Made by a program: the position numbers and the translations under genes | The notes under the pieces: generated by a model | Seen by the model: only the letters and a program-made list of their open reading frames with translations | Told to the model about the DNA's origin: nothing | Databases searched by the model: none | Source: Xanthomonas sp. NCPPB 1128 | GTDB lineage: Bacteria; Pseudomonadota; Gammaproteobacteria; Xanthomonadales; Xanthomonadaceae | DNA length: 64,000 nt | Reading direction: 5' to 3' | NCBI RefSeq assembly: GCF_001043115.1 | Contig: NZ_LFME01000019.1 | Location: 30,429-94,428 of the forward strand | In this document: in pieces, positions 8,913-17,867 of the stretch | Position numbering within the stretch: the stretch's first letter is position 1 | Layout: each line of letters opens with the position of its first letter

Positions 8913-9464
8913 TCACAGCTCTTCGACCACCACGTTGCGATTGGTGTAGATGCAGATGTCGCCGGCGATGTTCAGCGCTTCGGTGGCGATGGTGCGTGCG
9001 TCCAGCGTGGTGTGGCCGAGCAGCGCGCGTGCCGCCGACAGGGCATAGGAACCGCCGGAGCCGATGGCGATGATGCCGTCCTCCGGCTCGATCACATCGC
9101 CGGTGCCGCTGATGATCAGCGAGGTCTCTTTGTCGGCCACCGCCAGCAGCGCCTCGAGCTTGCCGAGGCGGCGTTCGGTGCGCCAATCCTTGGCCAGCTC
9201 CACCGCGGCGCGGGTCAGCTGGCCGTGCTTCTCCAGCTTGGCCTCGAACAGTTCGAACAGGGTGAACGCATCGGCGGCGGCGCCGGCAAACCCGGCCAGC
9301 ACCTGGCCCTCGCGGCCGAGCCGGCGCACCTTGCGCGCATTGCCCTTCATCACGGTGTGGCCCAGGGTCACCTGGCCGTCGCCGGCCACGGCGACACGGC
9401 CATCGCGGCGCACCGACAGGATCGTGGTGGCGTGGAAAACATTGGGGTTCTGACTGGGATCCAT
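8913..9464 (-). CDS. hslV: ATP-dependent protease peptidase subunit HslV
   Basis: Threonine peptidase of the HslUV complex. It is 183 residues with a 12-residue propeptide before the active-site Thr13 in [10 protein letters not shown]. Family segments include [37 protein letters not shown] and [18 protein letters not shown] good ribosome site (GGAGG) precedes the ATG at 9464. It precedes hslU on the same strand, so the two are probably co-transcribed. Confidence 0.97.
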   Translation of the reverse strand: MDPSQNPNVFHATTILSVRRDGRVAVAGDGQVTLGHTVMKGNARKVRRLGREGQVLAGFAGAAADAFTLFELFEAKLEKHGQLTRAAVELAKDWRTERRLGKLEALLAVADKETSLIISGTGDVIEPEDGIIAIGSGGSYALSAARALLGHTTLDARTIATEALNIAGDICIYTNRNVVVEEL

Positions 9465-9512
9465 GCGGCCTCCGGAGCGATGACTCAGGTGTGGGGGCTG
9501 GCGGCGCGCGGT

Positions 9513-9743
9513 TCAAGCGTCGCCGGTCGTGGAGGGGGCGTCGCCGAGCCGGGCGTGCGCCGGCCGTGCCGGATCGGCGGCGATGCCCCAAGCGACGAAC
9601 CAGTCATCGCCCTCGGTCTCGATCGGATGCAGCGTGCGCCCGGCGCCGTTGCCGCAGGCCAGGTCGTGTGCGGCGCAATAGCGGTCGCAGCCCCAGCACA
9701 GGCGTTCGGGGTGACGCGGCGCCAGCGGAAAGGGTTTGGCCAT
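9513..9743 (-). CDS. DUF3079 domain small protein
   Basis: Small protein of 76 residues beginning MAKPFPLAPRHPERLCWGCD. The pattern H-P-E-R-x-C-W-G-C-D-x-Y-C, followed by ACGNG and a later GDDW, is characteristic of DUF3079, whose clustered cysteines could bind metal. The function of the family is unknown. It lies between xerC and hslV on the same strand. The start at 9743 has a GAGGG ribosome site upstream. Confidence 0.85.
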   Translation of the reverse strand: MAKPFPLAPRHPERLCWGCDRYCAAHDLACGNGAGRTLHPIETEGDDWFVAWGIAADPARPAHARLGDAPSTTGDA

Positions 9744-9838
9744 CGGTACGCCCTCGCGACGTGGGAGGGCAGTGTCGTCGCGCCTTGATCCAGAACAAGC
9801 GCGGAGCGACAGCGGCCGTGTCGGCCGCGATCACCCAG

Positions 9839-10711
9839 TCAGGACTTGCGCTTGGCGCGCGGGTGCGCCGCGTCGTAGACCTTGGCCAGGTGCTGGAAGT
9901 CCAGGTGGGTGTAGATCTGCGTGGTGGCGATGTCGGCATGGCCCAGCAATTCCTGCACGCCGCGCAGATCGCCCGAGGATTCCAGGATGTGACTGGCGAA
10001 ACTGTGCCGCAGCATGTGCGGATGCACGTGCTTGAACAGGCCCTGGCGCCCGGCCAATTGCTTGATCCGGATCTGCACCGCACGCGCGCCGATCGGCGCC
10101 CCGCCCCGCCCCGGGAACACCGGCGCGGCGGCCTCGCCCCGGCTTTCCTCGCGCCACGCCAGCAGCGCGGTGCGCGCATGCGAGCCGACCGGCACCAGCC
10201 GCTGCTTGTTGCCCTTGCCCAGCACGCTGACCATGCCGGCGACGAAATCCAGATCGCGCCAGCGCAGCGCGCACAACTCGCTCAGGCGCAGGCCGGAGGA
10301 ATAGAACAGCTCCAGCAGCGCGCGGTCGCGCAGGCCCAGCGGCGCATCGGTCGGCACTTCGACCAGGCGCACCGCCTCGTCGGCGTCGAGCACCTGCGGC
10401 AGCTTGCGTGGCGCCTTCGGCGCGCGCAACGCCGCGGCCGGGCTGGTGGCGATGCGGCCGTGCTTGAGCAACCACGCATAGAAGCTGCGGCACGCCGACA
10501 ACCGCCGCTGCAGGCTCTTGGGCGACAGCCCGCGACGGTGTTCGGCGGCGATGAAGTTGCGCAGTTGCGCGGCATCGAGCGCGGCGGGTTCGCCGAGCAG
10601 GTTGGCCGCGGCCCACGCCTCCAGCGCCGCCAGGTCGCGCCGGTACGCGTCCAGGGTATGCGCGGACATGCGCCGCTCGACCTGCAGGTAGGCGAGGAAG
10701 GCGGGGATCAT
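9839..10711 (-). CDS. xerC: Tyrosine recombinase XerC
   Basis: Site-specific recombinase that, with XerD, resolves chromosome dimers at dif. It is 290 residues, the usual length. An N-terminal SAM-like domain ([12 protein letters not shown]) precedes the catalytic domain with Arg142 (SGLRLSEL), Lys166, His232 and Arg235 ([12 protein letters not shown]), His258 (LLGHADI) and nucleophile Tyr267 (TTQIYTHLD). All expected catalytic residues are present. The position after dapF and DUF484 matches the enterobacterial dapF-yigA-xerC order, so this is housekeeping XerC rather than a mobile-element integrase. Confidence 0.96.
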   Translation of the reverse strand: MIPAFLAYLQVERRMSAHTLDAYRRDLAALEAWAAANLLGEPAALDAAQLRNFIAAEHRRGLSPKSLQRRLSACRSFYAWLLKHGRIATSPAAALRAPKAPRKLPQVLDADEAVRLVEVPTDAPLGLRDRALLELFYSSGLRLSELCALRWRDLDFVAGMVSVLGKGNKQRLVPVGSHARTALLAWREESRGEAAAPVFPGRGGAPIGARAVQIRIKQLAGRQGLFKHVHPHMLRHSFASHILESSGDLRGVQELLGHADIATTQIYTHLDFQHLAKVYDAAHPRAKRKS

Positions 10712-10934
10712 GAGCAGCAGCCGGCGCCTGCCAGGTCTCGGGCCATTGGCCTCGCGCGGTGCAGCGACCGCGCTGCGGTGGAGTCTTGCCGCCTTGCATG
10801 CCGCGACATGGCGACAGCGGTGGCGACACGACGCGCGGGGCGGGCAATGACGAGCGCGCAGCGCTGGCGCACGAGGCCAGCGGCTGCGATGTCGTCCCGG
10901 GCCGCGGGTCCCGGGTCCCGGGTCCCGGCCGCCC
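10712..10934. other. Spacer between xerC and the DUF484 gene
   Basis: This 223-bp noncoding stretch contains a short tandem repeat, GGGTCCC three times in a row at 10906-10926, and no recognisable gene. It is longer than the other spacers in the lptM-dapF-DUF484-xerC set, so xerC may have its own promoter here, but none could be identified. Confidence 0.5.
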
Positions 10935-11600
10935 TCATCGCTGCAACGCCACCGCCAGCGCCTCGCCCATCATGCGCAGGAACAAGGTGCCCATGCCGGG
11001 ATAGAACCGGTTCGGGTCGCGGCTGCCGACCGCGATCAGGCCCAGGCCCGGCAGCGGCAGCAGCGCGGTGGACTGCACCTCGTCCACGCGCTCGCCGTAC
11101 AGCAGCGCCTGCTTCTCCGGTTGCAGGCGGCCGCAGATCGGCTCGCCGTCCTTCAGGCAATCGCGGAACGGCGCCAGCCGCGCATCGTCGGCCGCCAGCA
11201 CCTGCAGCCACGGCGCCTGCTCCAGGCCGGGCAAGGGCTGCAGCAGCACGATGCTGACCAGGTCGCCCTGGAAATCCTCCTGCAGCGAGGCGGCCATCGC
11301 GCGCACGCTGTCGGCGGCGCTGCGCTGGCGCATCAGCGCCAGGGTCAACTGATGGGTGCGCACCGCCAGCCGTTCGTTGACCTGCGCGTTGGCGGCCAGG
11401 TCGGCCAGCCGCCGCGACAGTTCGCGGTTCTTGTCGCGCAGCACTTCCAGCTGGTAGCTGGCCAGCGACGCGGTGGGGCCGTCGTCGCGCGGCACCACCA
11501 GGGTCAGCGCCAGATCGGGAAACTGTTTCAGGAAGCCGGGATGGCGCCGCAGCCATGCTGCCACCTCGTGCGCGCCGAGCTTGTCGTGGCTGTCGCTCAT
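10935..11600 (-). CDS. DUF484 family protein
   Basis: Protein of 221 residues of the DUF484 family (GAF-like fold). Family features are [21 protein letters not shown] at the N-terminus, a coiled-coil-like [17 protein letters not shown] region, [23 protein letters not shown] and a final [14 protein letters not shown]. The ATG at 11600 overlaps the dapF stop as ATGA, which implies translational coupling. The role is unknown, but the dapF-DUF484-xerC order is conserved in gammaproteobacteria. Confidence 0.9.
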   Translation of the reverse strand: MSDSHDKLGAHEVAAWLRRHPGFLKQFPDLALTLVVPRDDGPTASLASYQLEVLRDKNRELSRRLADLAANAQVNERLAVRTHQLTLALMRQRSAADSVRAMAASLQEDFQGDLVSIVLLQPLPGLEQAPWLQVLAADDARLAPFRDCLKDGEPICGRLQPEKQALLYGERVDEVQSTALLPLPGLGLIAVGSRDPNRFYPGMGTLFLRMMGEALAVALQR

Positions 11601-12451
11601 CGGATCCATTCTCCATCGAAGACGAACGTCGCCGGCCCGGACATCACCACCGGCGCGGTATCGTCCGGCCACTGCACCCGCAGTTCGCCGCCGGGCAGGG
11701 TGACGCGCACGTCGCGCTCGACCCGGCCGCGCTGCATCATCACCGCGGCCGCCGCGCAGGCGCCACTGCCGCAGGCCAGGGTCTCGCCGACGCCGCGCTC
11801 GTACACGCGCAGGCGCAGGTGGCCGCGGTCGATCACCTGCACGAAGCCGACGTTGACCGAATCCGGGAACGAGGCGTGCTGCTGCAGCAACGGGCCCAGG
11901 CGCTCCACCGGCGCCGCATCGACCAGGCCCACTTCCAGCACCGCGTGCGGGTTGCCCATCGACACCGCGCCGAAGCGCACGCTGCCGCCCTGCAGCGGCA
12001 GCACGTACTCGTCGCGCGCGCGCGGGAAACCGACCAGCGGCACGTCCTCCGGCGCGAAGCGCGGCACGCCCATCGCCACGGCGAATGCGCCGTCGGCACC
12101 GCGCGTGATGTGGTGGCTGCCGGCGGGGCTTTCGATCACGAAGTCCGTGCCGCTCGCACTGCCGTCGCGCACCAGCCAGGCGGCGACGCAGCGCGCGCCG
12201 TTGCCGCATTGCCCGGCGGCGCTGCCGTCGGTGTTCCAGATGCGGTAGCTGGCGACCGCCGCAGCATCGCGCGGCGGTTCGATGGTCAGGATCTGGTCGC
12301 AGCCGACGCCGAAGTGGCGGTCGGCCAGGCGCACCGCCAATGCGGCGTCCGGCGGCGGGGTGCCGTCGCGCAGGTCGAGCACCACGAAATCGTTGCCCGC
12401 GCCCTGCATCTTGCTGAAACGCAGGCGCGCGTCGTGGCGGGCCTCACTCAT
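11597..12451 (-). CDS. dapF: Diaminopimelate epimerase
   Basis: Interconverts LL- and meso-diaminopimelate, the precursor of lysine and of the peptidoglycan cross-link. It is 284 residues from the start at 12451 (MSEARHD). The two catalytic cysteines are Cys82 (QCGNGARC) and Cys227 ([10 protein letters not shown]). [11 protein letters not shown] at the N-terminus and SMGNPHAV are also typical. It overlaps lptM by 8 bases at its 5' end and the DUF484 gene by 4 bases at its 3' end, forming a compact operon. Confidence 0.97.
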   Translation of the reverse strand: MSEARHDARLRFSKMQGAGNDFVVLDLRDGTPPPDAALAVRLADRHFGVGCDQILTIEPPRDAAAVASYRIWNTDGSAAGQCGNGARCVAAWLVRDGSASGTDFVIESPAGSHHITRGADGAFAVAMGVPRFAPEDVPLVGFPRARDEYVLPLQGGSVRFGAVSMGNPHAVLEVGLVDAAPVERLGPLLQQHASFPDSVNVGFVQVIDRGHLRLRVYERGVGETLACGSGACAAAAVMMQRGRVERDVRVTLPGGELRVQWPDDTAPVVMSGPATFVFDGEWIR

Positions 12452-12695
12452 TCCCATTGGTGGGCATGGTGGTGTCGTTGGCCGGCGGGCGCTGCCCGTC
12501 CACCGGCTGCGCCTGTCCGGCGGGATCGGTGGTCGCCGGCGGCGTCGCATCCGGTGAGGGCGTGGCGGGCGCGGCTTCCACCGGCACCGGCTTCTGCGGC
12601 ATCACCAGCGGCCCCTTGTTGCCGCAGCCGGCCAGGGCCAGCAGTGCAGCGGCGGAAAGAACGAGACGGATCGGAGAAGAGGACGATGTGCTCAT
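12444..12695 (-). CDS. lptM: LptM-type small lipoprotein
   Basis: Lipoprotein of 83 residues. After a hydrophobic signal the lipobox LAGC gives Cys24, followed at once by GNKGPL, the signature of LptM (formerly YifL), which assists maturation of the LptD-LptE outer-membrane LPS translocon. The rest is a Pro/Ala-rich tail. The location just before dapF matches E. coli yifL-dapF. The start at 12695 was chosen because the frame upstream of it is Arg-rich, non-conserved sequence. Confidence 0.9.
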   Translation of the reverse strand: MSTSSSSPIRLVLSAAALLALAGCGNKGPLVMPQKPVPVEAAPATPSPDATPPATTDPAGQAQPVDGQRPPANDTTMPTNGNE

Positions 12696-12756
12696 GCGCC
12701 GAGTATAGCCACACCGGCATGAACCGGCTGTGCCGCGGTCGCGCAATGCGCCGCGC

Positions 12757-13137
12757 TCACTCGCGCGGCGGTTCGGGCCGCCACCACAGCCACAGCGCCA
12801 CCGCACTCATGCAGCCGATCGCCAGTACCTGCACCCACAACCGGTGCACGAACAGCAGCAGCACCAGCGCGCATGCGGCCATGGTCAGTGTCGCCATCCA
12901 TTTGCCGCGCCGGCTGACCGCGCCATGCCGTTCCCAGTCGCGGATGCTGCGGCCGAAACGCGGATCGCGCAGCAGGCGCCGGCGCAGCCGCGGCGAACCG
13001 CGCGCGGCGGCATAGGCGGCGATCAACACGAACACCGTGGTCGGCAAGCCCGGCACGAAGATGCCGACGATGCCGGTCGCCAGGCTGGCATAGGCCAGAA
13101 GCCACCAGGCCCAGCGGAAACGGGAGTGCGTGCGCAT
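12757..13137 (-). CDS. DUF454 (YbaN-type) inner-membrane protein
   Basis: Membrane protein of 126 residues with three hydrophobic segments and the DUF454 hallmark GIVGIFVPGLPTTVFVLIAAY near the N-terminus, followed by SPRLRRRLLRDPRFGRSIRDWE in the cytoplasmic loop. The start at 13137 (MRTHSRF) opens directly into the first helix; the longer upstream frame overlaps repeat DNA and was rejected. The function is unknown. Its stop is about 60 bp from lptM on the same strand. Confidence 0.85.
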   Translation of the reverse strand: MRTHSRFRWAWWLLAYASLATGIVGIFVPGLPTTVFVLIAAYAAARGSPRLRRRLLRDPRFGRSIRDWERHGAVSRRGKWMATLTMAACALVLLLFVHRLWVQVLAIGCMSAVALWLWWRPEPPRE

Positions 13138-13219
13138 CGCGCCATCATAAGCCCGCGTCGGCGCGCACTGGCGTCGACCCGACGACTGACGCGACCGCCG
13201 GACGCGTGCAGCAACGGCT

Positions 13220-13284
13220 GTAGGAGCGGCTTCAGCCGCGACGGGCGTTACCGATAACGCCGTCGCGGCTGAAGCCGCTCCTAC
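13220..13284. repeat. REP-like palindrome (GGAGCGGCTTCAGCCGC family)
   Basis: A near-perfect 65-bp palindrome. The outer arms are GTAGGAGCGGCTTCAGCC plus GCGAC and their exact complement, and the middle is itself a dyad (GGCGTTA/TAACGCC with a CCGA loop). Related copies occur at 22778-22800, 22876-22940, 25077-25142 and 46173-46239, with a half copy near 46000. All are intergenic and mostly lie downstream of genes. Confidence 0.85.
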
Positions 13285-13437
13285 GACCGCAGTCTTTCGT
13301 GGTCGCTGGAGCACACCGTTGGTCGCGAAGAAAGACGTCACCGGCCAATCGGACTTCGGCGCAGCCGGGACCGGCGCCCATCCCGCACAACATCAGCGCC
13401 ATCGGCCAGCCCGCAGGCCAGCCGATGCGCACCCCAC

Positions 13438-15567
13438 TCACTTGGCCGGCGACTCCACGCCCAGCTGGTCCAGCATGAAGGCATAGGACTCGGCCATTTC
13501 GCGGTAACGGCGGAAGCGGCCGGACTTGCCGCCGTGGCCGGCTTCCATGTTGACGCGGAACACGATCGGCTGGCTGCCGGTGTCGTTCTCGCGCAGCTTG
13601 GCCACCCACTTGGCCGGCTCCCAGTACTGCACCTGCGAGTCCCACAGGCCGGTGCCGACGTACATCGCCGGGTAGGCCTGGCGGGTGACGTTGTCGTAGG
13701 GCGAGTAGCTGAGCATGTAGTCGTAGTACACCTTCTGCTCCGGATTGCCCCACTCGTCGTACTCGTTGGTGGTCAGCGGGATGCTCGGGTCGAGCATGGT
13801 GGTGACCACGTCCACGAACGGCACCTGCGCCACCAGCACGCGGTAGTCCTTGGGCGCCATGTTCGCCACCGCACCCATCAGCAGGCCGCCAGCGCTGCCG
13901 CCGGCCGCGGCCACGCGGTCCGGGGCGGCGTAACCCTGCTGCACCAGCCCGCGGGTGACGTCGATGAAGTCGGTGAAGGTGTTCTTCTTGTGCAGCAGCT
14001 TGCCCTGGTCGTACCAGTCGCGCCCCATCTCCTGGCCGCCGCGGATGTGCGCGATGGCGTAGACCACGCCGCGGTCGAGCAGGCTCACCACCGGCAGGTT
14101 GAACGCCGGATCGGTGGACATGCCGTAGCTGCCGTAGGCGTACTGGTACAGCGCGGCGCTGCCGTCCTTCTTGAAGCCTTTCTTGTAGACCAGCGACACC
14201 GGCACCTTGACCCCGTCGCGCGCGGTCACCCAGACGCGCTCGGTCTGGTACTTGCTGGCGTCGTAACCGATCACCGGCTGCTGCTTGAGCAGCTTGCGCT
14301 CGCCGGTACGGGTGTTGAGTTCGTAGGTGGTGGCCGGGGTGGTCAGCGAGGTGTAGCTGTAGCGCAGCCACGGCGTGTCCGGCTCGGCGTTGATCGACAG
14401 GCCCATCGAGTACGCCGGCTCGTCGGCCTTGACGTATTCCTCCTTGCCGTCGGCGAAGTGCAGGCGGATCCGTTCCAGGCCGTCGGAGCGCTCGGCGATG
14501 GCGGTGAAGCCGTCGAACAGCTCGAAGCCGTCGATGAACACCTTCTCGTCGTAGGGCAGCCAGCTCTGCCACTGGCTGCGCGAGGTAGCGCCATCTGGTG
14601 CAGTCATCAGCGCGTAGTTCTTGGCCTTCCAGTTGGTGCGGATCACCCAGCGGCCGTCGAAGTGGTCGGCGTGGTACTCGACGTCGCGCTCGCGCGGCGC
14701 CAGCACGGTGAAGCGCTGCGGATCGGCGGCCGGCGCATAGCGCTGCTCGGAAGACACGGTGCTTTCGACACCGATGACGATGTACTTGTCGTCGCGGGTG
14801 CGGCCCACCCCCATGTAGAAGCTGTCGTCCTTTTCCTCGTAGACCAGTACGTCCTGCGCGGCCGGCGTGCCCAGCACGTGCTTCTTGACCCGCACCGTCA
14901 GCAGCGTCTCCGGATCGTTCTCGACGTAGAACAGGGTCTTGTTGTCGTCGGCCCAGACCACGTCCGGCGACACGCCGGGAATGCGGTCGCCGTAGACCTC
15001 GCCGGTGTCCAGGTTCTTGAAGCGCACCACGTACTGGCGGCGGCCCACGTCGTCCTCGGTCCAGGCCAGAATGCGGTTGTCCTGGCTGACCGCTGCGTCG
15101 CCCACGCTGAAGTAGCCCTTGCCGGCGGCCATAGTGTTGACGTCGAGCAGGATCTCCTCCGGCGCCTCCATGCTGCCCTTGCGGCGCGCCTGGATCGGAT
15201 AGTCCTTGCCGCTCTCGTAGCGGGTGTAATACCAGTAGCCGCGCTCGCCGTACGGCACGCTGCTGTCGTCCTGCTTGATGCGGCCGACGATCTCCTCGTA
15301 CAGCCGGTCTTCCAGCGGCTGCAGCGGCTTCAGCACCTGGTCCGCGTAGGCGTTCTCGGCATTGAGATAAGCCAGCATCTGCGGATTCTTGCGCGCATCG
15401 TCGCGCAGCCAGTAATAAGCGTCCTGGCGGACGGCGCCGAACGGCGCCTTGACCGCATGCGGCTGCTTGGCCGGATGCGGCGGGGTCGCCGCAGCGGCGG
15501 AGGCGGAGGAAGCGAAGGAGGCGGTCATGAGCAGGACAAGGCTCGCTAGCAAGGGGCGGTGAGGCAT
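13438..15567 (-). CDS. ptrB: Exported oligopeptidase B-like S9 serine peptidase
   Basis: Serine peptidase of 709 residues that cleaves short peptides, by family after basic residues. A signal peptide of about 24 residues (hydrophobic core then ASSASA) points to the periplasm, unlike E. coli PtrB. An N-terminal propeller domain is followed by the alpha/beta hydrolase domain with Ser558 in GGSAGG, Asp643 in GLWDSQVQYWEPAKW and His678 in EAGHGG. The GLWDSQVQYWEP segment is specific for oligopeptidase B. A second S9 peptidase lies about 2.3 kb away. Confidence 0.92.
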   Translation of the reverse strand: MPHRPLLASLVLLMTASFASSASAAAATPPHPAKQPHAVKAPFGAVRQDAYYWLRDDARKNPQMLAYLNAENAYADQVLKPLQPLEDRLYEEIVGRIKQDDSSVPYGERGYWYYTRYESGKDYPIQARRKGSMEAPEEILLDVNTMAAGKGYFSVGDAAVSQDNRILAWTEDDVGRRQYVVRFKNLDTGEVYGDRIPGVSPDVVWADDNKTLFYVENDPETLLTVRVKKHVLGTPAAQDVLVYEEKDDSFYMGVGRTRDDKYIVIGVESTVSSEQRYAPAADPQRFTVLAPRERDVEYHADHFDGRWVIRTNWKAKNYALMTAPDGATSRSQWQSWLPYDEKVFIDGFELFDGFTAIAERSDGLERIRLHFADGKEEYVKADEPAYSMGLSINAEPDTPWLRYSYTSLTTPATTYELNTRTGERKLLKQQPVIGYDASKYQTERVWVTARDGVKVPVSLVYKKGFKKDGSAALYQYAYGSYGMSTDPAFNLPVVSLLDRGVVYAIAHIRGGQEMGRDWYDQGKLLHKKNTFTDFIDVTRGLVQQGYAAPDRVAAAGGSAGGLLMGAVANMAPKDYRVLVAQVPFVDVVTTMLDPSIPLTTNEYDEWGNPEQKVYYDYMLSYSPYDNVTRQAYPAMYVGTGLWDSQVQYWEPAKWVAKLRENDTGSQPIVFRVNMEAGHGGKSGRFRRYREMAESYAFMLDQLGVESPAK

Positions 15568-15998
15568 CTAATGGGGCTCCGGCGGCGGTAACGCAACGGG
15601 ACGCGCCGCCCTCGACGGGCGGCGGCAGCGGGCGGGCGCCGCGCAGTGCCGGCCGAGTCTCCCTGCAACGCCGCGCCGTGGCAAGCGCGTTGCCATGGCG
15701 GAGCCGGCGATATGCCGGGACGTGAGGTGTGGACGCGGCGTGCGCCACTGCCTGCGGCGCCGCGCCGATGGCGTGTGGCGTGGCCTTGGCCGGGGCCAAT
15801 GCGACGCGTGCGGCGTCGCGCAGCATGGCGAACGGCAGCCGGCGCGCAGTCGACCTGGCTAGCGAGCAACGACAACGCGTGTCGCGTCATCCGACGCCAG
15901 TCGGTGACACGCCCGACCCGGCCGGGACGCAGTCAAGCGCGTCGTCCCCGCTCACGCCCATAACACCCGATGCGGCGCGCTCCACTATCATCGGCGGC
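15568..15998. other. Divergent spacer, no gene recognised
   Basis: 431 bp between the divergent oligopeptidase and aminotransferase genes. The only notable structure is a short dyad TGGCAA-N5-TTGCCA at 15679-15695, which could be an operator. Long open frames across the stretch have no recognisable protein features. Confidence 0.4.
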
Positions 15999-17210
15999 AT
16001 GGCTTCCCTTCCCGGCGACACTTCCCGCGTCTCGCCCGCCGCGCCCGGCTACAGCCAGCGCAGCCGCGAGATCGAGCCCTTCCACGTGATGGCGCTGCTG
16101 GCCCGCGCCAACGAACTGGAGCACGCCGGCCACGACGTGATCCACCTGGAGATCGGCGAACCGGACTTCACCACCGCCGCGCCGATCGTCGCCGCCGGCC
16201 AGGCTGCGCTGGGTGCCGGCCACACCCGTTACACCGCCGCGCGCGGCCTGCCCGCCCTGCGCCAGGCGCTGGCGGACTTCTACCGGCAGCGCCACGACGT
16301 CGACCTGGATCCGGCACGCATCCTGATCACCCCCGGCGGCTCCGGGGCCCTGCTGCTGGCCAGCGCGCTGCTGGTCGATCCCGGTCGCCACTGGCTGATG
16401 GCCGACCCCGGCTATCCGTGCAACCGCCACTTCCTGCGCCTGGTCGAAGGGTCGGCGCAGTTGGTGCCGGTCGGCCCGGACAGCCGCTACCAGCTGACCC
16501 CGGACCTGCTGCAGCGGCACTGGAACGCGGACAGCGTCGGCGCGCTGGTGGCCTCGCCGGCCAACCCCACCGGCACCGTGCTGTCGCGCGCCGAACTGGC
16601 CGCACTGTCGCAGACGCTGCACGCCCGCGGCGGACACCTGGTGGTGGACGAGATCTACCACGGCCTGAGCTACGGCATCGACGCGCCCAGCGTGCTGGAG
16701 GTCGACGACGCCGCCTACGTGCTCAACAGCTTCTCCAAGTACTTCGGCATGACCGGCTGGCGCCTGGGCTGGCTGGTGGCGCCGCGCGCGGCGGTGCCGT
16801 CGCTGGAGAAGCTGGCGCAGAACCTGTACATCAGCGCGCCCAGCATTGCCCAGCACGCGGCGCTGGCCTGTTTCCTGCCGGAGACGCTGCATATCCTGGA
16901 AGCGCGCCGCGCCGAATTCGCGCAGCGCCGCGACTACCTGCTGCCGGCGCTGCGCGCGCTCGGCTTCCGCATCGAGGTCGAGCCGGAGGGCGCGTTCTAC
17001 CTGTACGCCGACGTCTCCGATTTCACCGACGATGCGCAGGCGTTCTGCGCGCACTTCCTGGAGACCGAGCACGTCGCCTTTACCCCCGGCGTGGATTTCG
17101 GTCGCCACCGCGCCCGCCAGCATGTGCGCATCGCCTATACCCAGAGTCTTCCGCGGCTGCAGGAAGCGGTGGCGCGGATCGCGCGCGGGCTGTCACGCTG
17201 GGCGCGCTGA
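15999..17210 (+). CDS. PLP-dependent class I aminotransferase
   Basis: Fold-type I aminotransferase of 403 residues. PLP-site features are the N-P-T-G loop (PANPTGT, Asn189), Asp217 (VVDEIYHG), the Schiff-base Lys247 in SFSKYFGMTGWR and the following Arg255. IGEPDF near residue 52 is typical of the aspartate/aromatic and alanine-type subgroup. The amino donor and product cannot be told from sequence. The start at 15999 lies beyond the reach of the long upstream frame, which runs through spacer DNA. A GNAT gene follows after 38 bp. Confidence 0.88.
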   Translation: MASLPGDTSRVSPAAPGYSQRSREIEPFHVMALLARANELEHAGHDVIHLEIGEPDFTTAAPIVAAGQAALGAGHTRYTAARGLPALRQALADFYRQRHDVDLDPARILITPGGSGALLLASALLVDPGRHWLMADPGYPCNRHFLRLVEGSAQLVPVGPDSRYQLTPDLLQRHWNADSVGALVASPANPTGTVLSRAELAALSQTLHARGGHLVVDEIYHGLSYGIDAPSVLEVDDAAYVLNSFSKYFGMTGWRLGWLVAPRAAVPSLEKLAQNLYISAPSIAQHAALACFLPETLHILEARRAEFAQRRDYLLPALRALGFRIEVEPEGAFYLYADVSDFTDDAQAFCAHFLETEHVAFTPGVDFGRHRARQHVRIAYTQSLPRLQEAVARIARGLSRWAR

Positions 17211-17248
17211 GACGACCCGCCACACTGCAAAGCGCATTGAGCCTTCTC

Positions 17249-17731
17249 ATGCTCACCTATCGCGACGCCATCGCATCCGATCTCCCGGCGATCTGCGCAC
17301 TCGGCGAAGAGGTCAATGCACTCCACCATGCGGCGTTTCCCCACATCTTCGCCGGCGCAGGCGCCACGGACCGCGACGCGGCGCACTGGATGCGCAGCAT
17401 CGGCCGGGACGATGCCACCACCTTCGTCGCCGATGCGCAGGGCGTCCTGGTCGGCTTCGTCACGGTCGGCATCGTTGAGGAATCGCACTCGCTGCTGCAG
17501 CCCATGCGCTTCGGCCGGGTGGGCAGCGTGGGCATCACCCGCAGCCATCGCGGCCGGGGCATCGGCCCGGCGCTGATGCAGCATGCGCACGACTGGGTGA
17601 CGCGACGCGGCGGTGTCGAAATGCGCCTGAACGTCTGGGCCTTCAACACGCACGCACTGCACGTGTACGAAGAACTGGGCTATGACGTCCGTTCGCTGAC
17701 CTTGGTCAAACCGTTGGCCGACGGCGCCTGA
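17249..17731 (+). CDS. GNAT family N-acetyltransferase
   Basis: Acetyl-CoA-dependent N-acetyltransferase of 160 residues. The acetyl-CoA loop reads HRGRGIGPALM (R-G-x-G type) after the beta-4 strand VGSVGIT, and the C-terminal AFNTHALHVYEELGY is a common GNAT motif. The start at 17249 (MLTYRDA) gives the standard beta-1 strand at once. It may be co-transcribed with the aminotransferase. The substrate is unknown. Confidence 0.88.
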   Translation: MLTYRDAIASDLPAICALGEEVNALHHAAFPHIFAGAGATDRDAAHWMRSIGRDDATTFVADAQGVLVGFVTVGIVEESHSLLQPMRFGRVGSVGITRSHRGRGIGPALMQHAHDWVTRRGGVEMRLNVWAFNTHALHVYEELGYDVRSLTLVKPLADGA

Positions 17732-17867
17732 GCACCCGCTGCGGCCAACGCGGACAGTACCGGCGCGATCGTGACGCCGTGCGTTGCGCGCCGGCTCGAC
17801 CAGTCACTGGGTAACGCGCCAGACCAGGCGATGGTCCGAGTCCCGACCGGGACGCGGACCGCACCAC

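Noticed and set aside
9839..10711. XerC as the integrase of a mobile element
   Set aside because: It sits in the conserved lptM-dapF-DUF484-xerC order, has the housekeeping length and has no flanking att-like repeats.
13534..15549. 671-codon plus-strand frame antisense to the oligopeptidase
   Set aside because: The minus strand has the complete S9 catalytic triad and a signal peptide. The plus-strand translation is a low-complexity shadow.
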